Below, piece by piece: positions 6,463 to 10,000 of a DNA stretch of 10,000 bases (the first letter of the stretch is position 1; every line of letters starts with the position of its first letter). Below the pieces are notes generated by a model. The model did not search any database. It worked only from the letters and a program-made list of their open reading frames with translations, and was not told the DNA's origin. Source of the stretch: Flavobacterium sp. (lineage in GTDB: Bacteria; Bacteroidota; Bacteroidia; Flavobacteriales; Flavobacteriaceae); NCBI RefSeq assembly GCF_020217025.1, contig NZ_JAIWOF010000124.1, forward strand, positions 1 to 10,000, given 5' to 3'. The translations under genes and the position numbers were made by a program.

Positions 6463-8727
6463 ATGGCATTTGATATTGAAATGATTGAAAAAGTGTACGC
6501 TAACATGGCAGCACGAGTAGATAAAGCTCGTGATTTGGTTGGGCGTCCTTTGACTTTATCGGAGAAAATTTTGTATTCGCATTTATGGGAAGGAATGCCA
6601 TCGCAATCCTTCACCAGAGGAAAAGATTATGTTGATTTTGCTCCCGATAGAGTAGCTTGTCAGGATGCAACAGCGCAAATGGCCTTGTTGCAATTTATGC
6701 ATGCTGGAAAGAAAACTGTAGCAGTTCCAACAACTGTTCACTGCGACCATTTAATTCAAGCAAAATCAGGTGCGGAAGCTGATTTAGCTTTCGCGAATAA
6801 ACAATCCAAAGAAGTTTTTGATTTCTTGTCATCAGTGTCAAACAAATACGGAATTGGATTTTGGAAACCAGGTTCAGGAATTATTCACCAAATCGTTTTA
6901 GAAAACTACGCTTTTCCAGGAGGTTTGATGATTGGAACCGATTCTCATACCGTAAATGCAGGTGGTTTAGGAATGTTAGCCATCGGTGTTGGTGGTGCAG
7001 ATGCAGTAGATGTAATGTCGGGTATGTCTTGGGAATTAAAATTTCCAAAATTAATTGGAGTTAAATTAACAGGTAAATTAAATGGTTGGACCGCTCCAAA
7101 AGACGTTATTTTAAAAGTAGCTGATATCTTAACCGTAAAAGGAGGAACAGGTGCTATTGTAGAATATTTCGGAGAAGGTGCTGAATCGATGTCGTGTACC
7201 GGAAAAGGAACCATTTGCAACATGGGTGCCGAAATCGGAGCTACGACTTCAACCTTCGGTTATGATGATTCAATGAGAAGATATTTGGCGGCAACAGGTC
7301 GTCAAGATGTGGTAAATGCTGCGGATAAAGTAGCTTCTTATCTAACTGCTGATGCTGAAGTTTATGCGAATCCAGCACAATATTTCGACCAATTAATTGA
7401 AATCAATTTATCTGAATTAGAGCCACACATCAACGGACCTTTCACTCCAGATAGAGGAACACCAGTTTCCAAAATGAAAGCCGAAGCTGAAGCAAATGGT
7501 TGGCCAATAAAAGTCGAATGGGGATTAATCGGTTCTTGTACCAATTCGTCTTACGAAGATATGTCACGTGCGGCTTCCATTGTAAGGCAAGCCGTAGCTC
7601 ACGGAATTTCGCCTAAAGCAGAATTTGGAATCAATCCAGGTTCGGAACAAATTCGATATACGATTGAACGAGATGGAATCATTGCCGATTTCGAAAAGAT
7701 GGGAACCAAAGTATTTACAAATGCTTGCGGACCTTGTATTGGACAATGGGATAGAGAAGGAGCAGACAAACAAGAAAAAAATACCATAGTCCATTCGTTC
7801 AACCGAAACTTTTCAAAAAGAGCCGATGGAAATCCAAATACGCATGCTTTTGTAACTTCTCCAGAAATGGTAGCTGCTTTAGCGATTTCAGGGCGTTTGG
7901 ATTTTAATCCGATTACCGATACTTTGATAAATGATAAAGGAGAAGCGGTAAAATTGAATCCGCCTTTTGGAGATGAATTGCCAACCAAAGGTTTTGATGT
8001 AAAAGATCCTGGTTTTCAAGCGCCTGCAGCTGATGGTTCTAGCATAGAAGTTGTAGTTTCTCCGACTTCAGACCGATTGCAGCTATTAGCGCCTTTTGAT
8101 GCTTGGGATGGTAAAAATATTACTAGCGCCAAATTGTTAATCAAAGCGTTCGGAAAATGTACGACAGATCATATTTCTATGGCTGGACCTTGGTTACGTT
8201 TCCGAGGACATTTGGATAATATTTCTAATAATATGTTGATTGGTGCTGAAAATGCATTCAACGGAAAAGCAAATTCAGTTAAAAATCAATTAACTGGAGC
8301 TTATGACGAAGTGCCAAAAGTACAACGCGCTTACAAAGCAGCTGGAATTCCATCTATTGTTGTGGGCGACCATAATTATGGAGAAGGTTCTTCACGTGAA
8401 CATGCAGCTATGGAACCTCGTTTCTTAGGTGTAAAAGCAGTTTTAGTGAAATCATTCGCTCGAATTCACGAAACCAATTTGAAAAAACAAGGAATGTTAG
8501 CCTTAACCTTCGCGAACGAATCTGATTATGATAAAATTCAAGAAGACGATACAATTAATTTCCTAGATTTAACAGAATTTGCTCCTGGAAAACCGCTAAC
8601 ATTAGAATTTGTTCACGCTGATGGTTCTAAAGATACAATCTTAGCGAATCATACTTACATCGATAGCCAAATTGGTTGGTTTGTAGCGGGTTCGGCTTTA
8701 AATTTAATTGCGGCTGGAAAATCATAG
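6463..8727 (+). CDS. acn: Aconitate hydratase, mitochondrial-type aconitase A family
   Basis: Second [4Fe-4S] aconitase, catalysing citrate to isocitrate in the TCA cycle. 754 aa, close to mitochondrial ACO2 and shorter than the 890-aa E. coli AcnA/IRP-type proteins, so it belongs to the mitochondrial-like branch found in Bacteroidota. Visible: [13 protein letters not shown] (62-74), HCDHLIQ (93-99) and [14 protein letters not shown] (157-170) for substrate binding, cluster cysteines C359 (GSCTNSS), C422 and C425 (ACGPCIGQW), and the C-terminal swivel domain with the catalytic serine motif [10 protein letters not shown] (640-649). The swivel is C-terminal, the reverse of the AcnB layout. All catalytic residues that I can place are intact. 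The ATG at 6463 has an A-rich leader without Shine-Dalgarno. It follows acnB by 113 nt, but a terminator and a candidate promoter in the gap suggest separate transcription. No frameshift or truncation is seen. Symbol usage varies (acn, acnA). Confidence 0.97.
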   Translation: MAFDIEMIEKVYANMAARVDKARDLVGRPLTLSEKILYSHLWEGMPSQSFTRGKDYVDFAPDRVACQDATAQMALLQFMHAGKKTVAVPTTVHCDHLIQAKSGAEADLAFANKQSKEVFDFLSSVSNKYGIGFWKPGSGIIHQIVLENYAFPGGLMIGTDSHTVNAGGLGMLAIGVGGADAVDVMSGMSWELKFPKLIGVKLTGKLNGWTAPKDVILKVADILTVKGGTGAIVEYFGEGAESMSCTGKGTICNMGAEIGATTSTFGYDDSMRRYLAATGRQDVVNAADKVASYLTADAEVYANPAQYFDQLIEINLSELEPHINGPFTPDRGTPVSKMKAEAEANGWPIKVEWGLIGSCTNSSYEDMSRAASIVRQAVAHGISPKAEFGINPGSEQIRYTIERDGIIADFEKMGTKVFTNACGPCIGQWDREGADKQEKNTIVHSFNRNFSKRADGNPNTHAFVTSPEMVAALAISGRLDFNPITDTLINDKGEAVKLNPPFGDELPTKGFDVKDPGFQAPAADGSSIEVVVSPTSDRLQLLAPFDAWDGKNITSAKLLIKAFGKCTTDHISMAGPWLRFRGHLDNISNNMLIGAENAFNGKANSVKNQLTGAYDEVPKVQRAYKAAGIPSIVVGDHNYGEGSSREHAAMEPRFLGVKAVLVKSFARIHETNLKKQGMLALTFANESDYDKIQEDDTINFLDLTEFAPGKPLTLEFVHADGSKDTILANHTYIDSQIGWFVAGSALNLIAAGKS

Positions 8728-8753
8728 TTAAATTTCGAATTTAAAATAATGTT

Positions 8754-8783
8754 AAAACTCCCTTTTTAAAGGGAGTTTTTTTT
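8754..8783 (+). terminator. Strong intrinsic terminator after the second aconitase gene
   Basis: Perfect 11-bp hairpin: AAAACTCCCTT (8754-8764), loop TTTA, AAGGGAGTTTT (8769-8779), running into eight T (8776-8783). It is 26 nt after the stop and is the best terminator of the window. Confidence 0.9.
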
Positions 8784-8789
8784 ATCTTG
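8783..8789 (+). promoter_or_regulatory. Weak candidate -7 box for the LysM/NlpC gene
   Basis: TATCTTG (8783-8789) resembles the flavobacterial -7 form TATNTTTG with one T missing, directly after the terminator T run and 41 nt before the ATG. No matching -33 TTG is evident. A promoter is expected between 8784 and 8830 because the terminator upstream is strong, but its exact position is uncertain. Confidence 0.2.
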
Positions 8790-8830
8790 CAACTGTCAAA
8801 TTAGCTACAATCCATCTAAATTAATTCTAA

Positions 8831-9982
8831 ATGAAATTATTCCAAATTATCACTTTTTTTCTATTCTTCTGTAGTGGTGTTGTTTTTTCTCAAAAGACAA
8901 TTAAACATACAGTGGTTTCGGGTGAATCCATTTATTCCATTGCTAAAAAGTATGATGTTAGTGAATCCGACATTTATGAATTAAATCCAAAATCGAAAGG
9001 TGCTTTACTACAGTTAAAAACTGTTTTGTTGATTCCCAACAAAAAATCAAAATCTAAGAACAATAAAGAAGTTTCTTCATCAAAAAACGCTACCGAAACG
9101 CACATAGTGGAATCGGGTGAATCGCTTTATAAGATTGCTAAAAAATACGATATCAGTTTAGAAAAATTAAAAGAATTAAATCCCGATATCAAGCCAGAAT
9201 CAATTCAAATTGGGGATAAAATAGTTGTTTCTGCAAAAAAAGTAAAAGAGACTCCTAAAGAAAAAGAAGCTCCTAAAGAAAATAAACCTAAAGAAATAAA
9301 AACAGTAGTTACTGAAATATCCAATCCAACTAACATGGATACTAATTTATGTACAGATGAATTAGGAAATAAAGTGCACACCGTTACAAAAGGCGAAACT
9401 TTATATAGACTTTCAAAAAAGTACAAAGTTAGTGTTAAAGATTTGGAAGAAATGAATCCTGAAATTATCGCTAATTTACCTATTGGATATGAAGTTGTAA
9501 TTAAAAAAGGAGATGTAGAATTAGCAAAACATCAAAATGAGATTATAAGTAGTCCAAAAGATGTTGAAGAGCTTTCTCCAGAAAACATGTCAAAAGCCGA
9601 ATTCTTAATTGCGAAAGCTTCGCAACACATTGGAACTAGATATAGAGGTGGCGGAACTACGAGTGCTGGTTTTGATTGCTCAGGATTAATGTTTTCTACT
9701 TTTAAGCATATCGATATGACTTTGCCTCGTTCTTCAAGTTCAATGGCGGTAGGTGCAGGGTACAAAATTGACAGAAGTCAAGCGCAAAAAGGTGATTTAA
9801 TTTTCTTTACTACAAATGGTAGAGGAAGTATCAATCACGTGGGAATGATTACCGAAATAATTGGTGATGAAATTAAGTTTATTCATTCCTCAGTGCAGGC
9901 TGGAGTTATAATTTCATCTACGGAAGAACCTTATTATAAAAAACGTTTCATTCAAATTAATCGTGTTTTAGAAAATCATTGA
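8831..9982 (+). CDS. Secreted peptidoglycan hydrolase: three LysM domains plus NlpC/P60
   Basis: Envelope enzyme predicted to cleave peptidoglycan stem peptides (NlpC/P60 proteins are gamma-D-glutamyl-diamino acid endopeptidases), held at the wall by LysM modules. 383 aa. Residues 1-20 form a signal peptide (MKLFQ, a Phe/Leu-rich core, VVFS before Q21); Cys14 does not sit in a proper lipobox, so it is probably not a lipoprotein. LysM1 is about 25-69, LysM2 90-133 and LysM3 182-225, each with the G-E-[ST]-[IL]-Y-x-[IL]-[AS]-K-K-Y core. A Lys/Pro/Glu linker with repeated PKE units (about 138-156) separates LysM2 and LysM3. The catalytic domain covers about 256-380, with Cys283 in GFDCSGL, His336 in INHVGMI and His352 in FIHSS as the likely Cys-His-His triad, all present. 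The ATG at 8831 starts directly at the signal peptide. The gene is preceded by a strong terminator, so it is its own unit or the start of an operon running off the window. Substrate bond is inferred from the family. Confidence 0.95.
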   Translation: MKLFQIITFFLFFCSGVVFSQKTIKHTVVSGESIYSIAKKYDVSESDIYELNPKSKGALLQLKTVLLIPNKKSKSKNNKEVSSSKNATETHIVESGESLYKIAKKYDISLEKLKELNPDIKPESIQIGDKIVVSAKKVKETPKEKEAPKENKPKEIKTVVTEISNPTNMDTNLCTDELGNKVHTVTKGETLYRLSKKYKVSVKDLEEMNPEIIANLPIGYEVVIKKGDVELAKHQNEIISSPKDVEELSPENMSKAEFLIAKASQHIGTRYRGGGTTSAGFDCSGLMFSTFKHIDMTLPRSSSSMAVGAGYKIDRSQAQKGDLIFFTTNGRGSINHVGMITEIIGDEIKFIHSSVQAGVIISSTEEPYYKKRFIQINRVLENH

Positions 9983-10000
9983 TAGTTTTCTACATGATAT

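Noticed and set aside
9240..9300. Short tandem repeats around CCTAAAGAAA in the LysM gene as a minisatellite or CRISPR-like array
   Set aside because: The units are irregular and in frame, and encode a low-complexity Lys/Pro/Glu linker between LysM domains.

Overview
The window is a stretch of AT-rich chromosome from a member of the Bacteroidota, most likely the Flavobacteriaceae (Flavobacterium or a close relative). The grounds are protein-level resemblance (a double-parvulin SurA-like isomerase, a mitochondrial-type aconitase of 754 aa, a LysM/NlpC-P60 hydrolase), A-rich leaders without clear Shine-Dalgarno sequences, and a sequence matching the Bacteroidota -7 promoter consensus TAnnTTTG in front of acnB. 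The genus is inferred, not proven.

All six genes lie on the + strand. From left to right: (1) the 3' part of a periplasmic SurA-like peptidylprolyl isomerase, cut by the window edge and closed by a good intrinsic terminator; (2) a MoxR-family AAA+ ATPase; (3) a multi-pass acyltransferase-3 (OafA-like) membrane protein starting 9 nt after moxR and probably co-transcribed with it; (4) after a 251-nt AT-rich gap holding the best promoter of the window, acnB, the bifunctional aconitase B/2-methylisocitrate dehydratase, with its own terminator; (5) a second, mitochondrial-type aconitase with a candidate promoter and a strong terminator; (6) a secreted peptidoglycan hydrolase with three LysM domains and a C-terminal NlpC/P60 domain, which ends 18 nt before the window does.

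Functionally there are two themes. The aconitase pair gives the cell two unrelated-in-architecture [4Fe-4S] enzymes for citrate to isocitrate in the TCA cycle, one of which may also serve the 2-methylcitrate route. The isomerase, acyltransferase and LysM hydrolase act in the envelope: outer-membrane protein folding, acylation of a surface glycan or lipid, and cell-wall turnover. Because three terminators separate the units, these look like independent neighbours rather than one pathway.

I see no mobile element, CRISPR array, tRNA, rRNA or anything that clearly amounts to an undescribed system. The points worth a second look are modest: a moxR coupled to an acyltransferase rather than to its usual DUF58/VWA partners, homopolymer T tracts in that acyltransferase, a 7-nt inverted repeat just upstream of the acnB -7 box, and candidate promoters that overlap upstream terminators.
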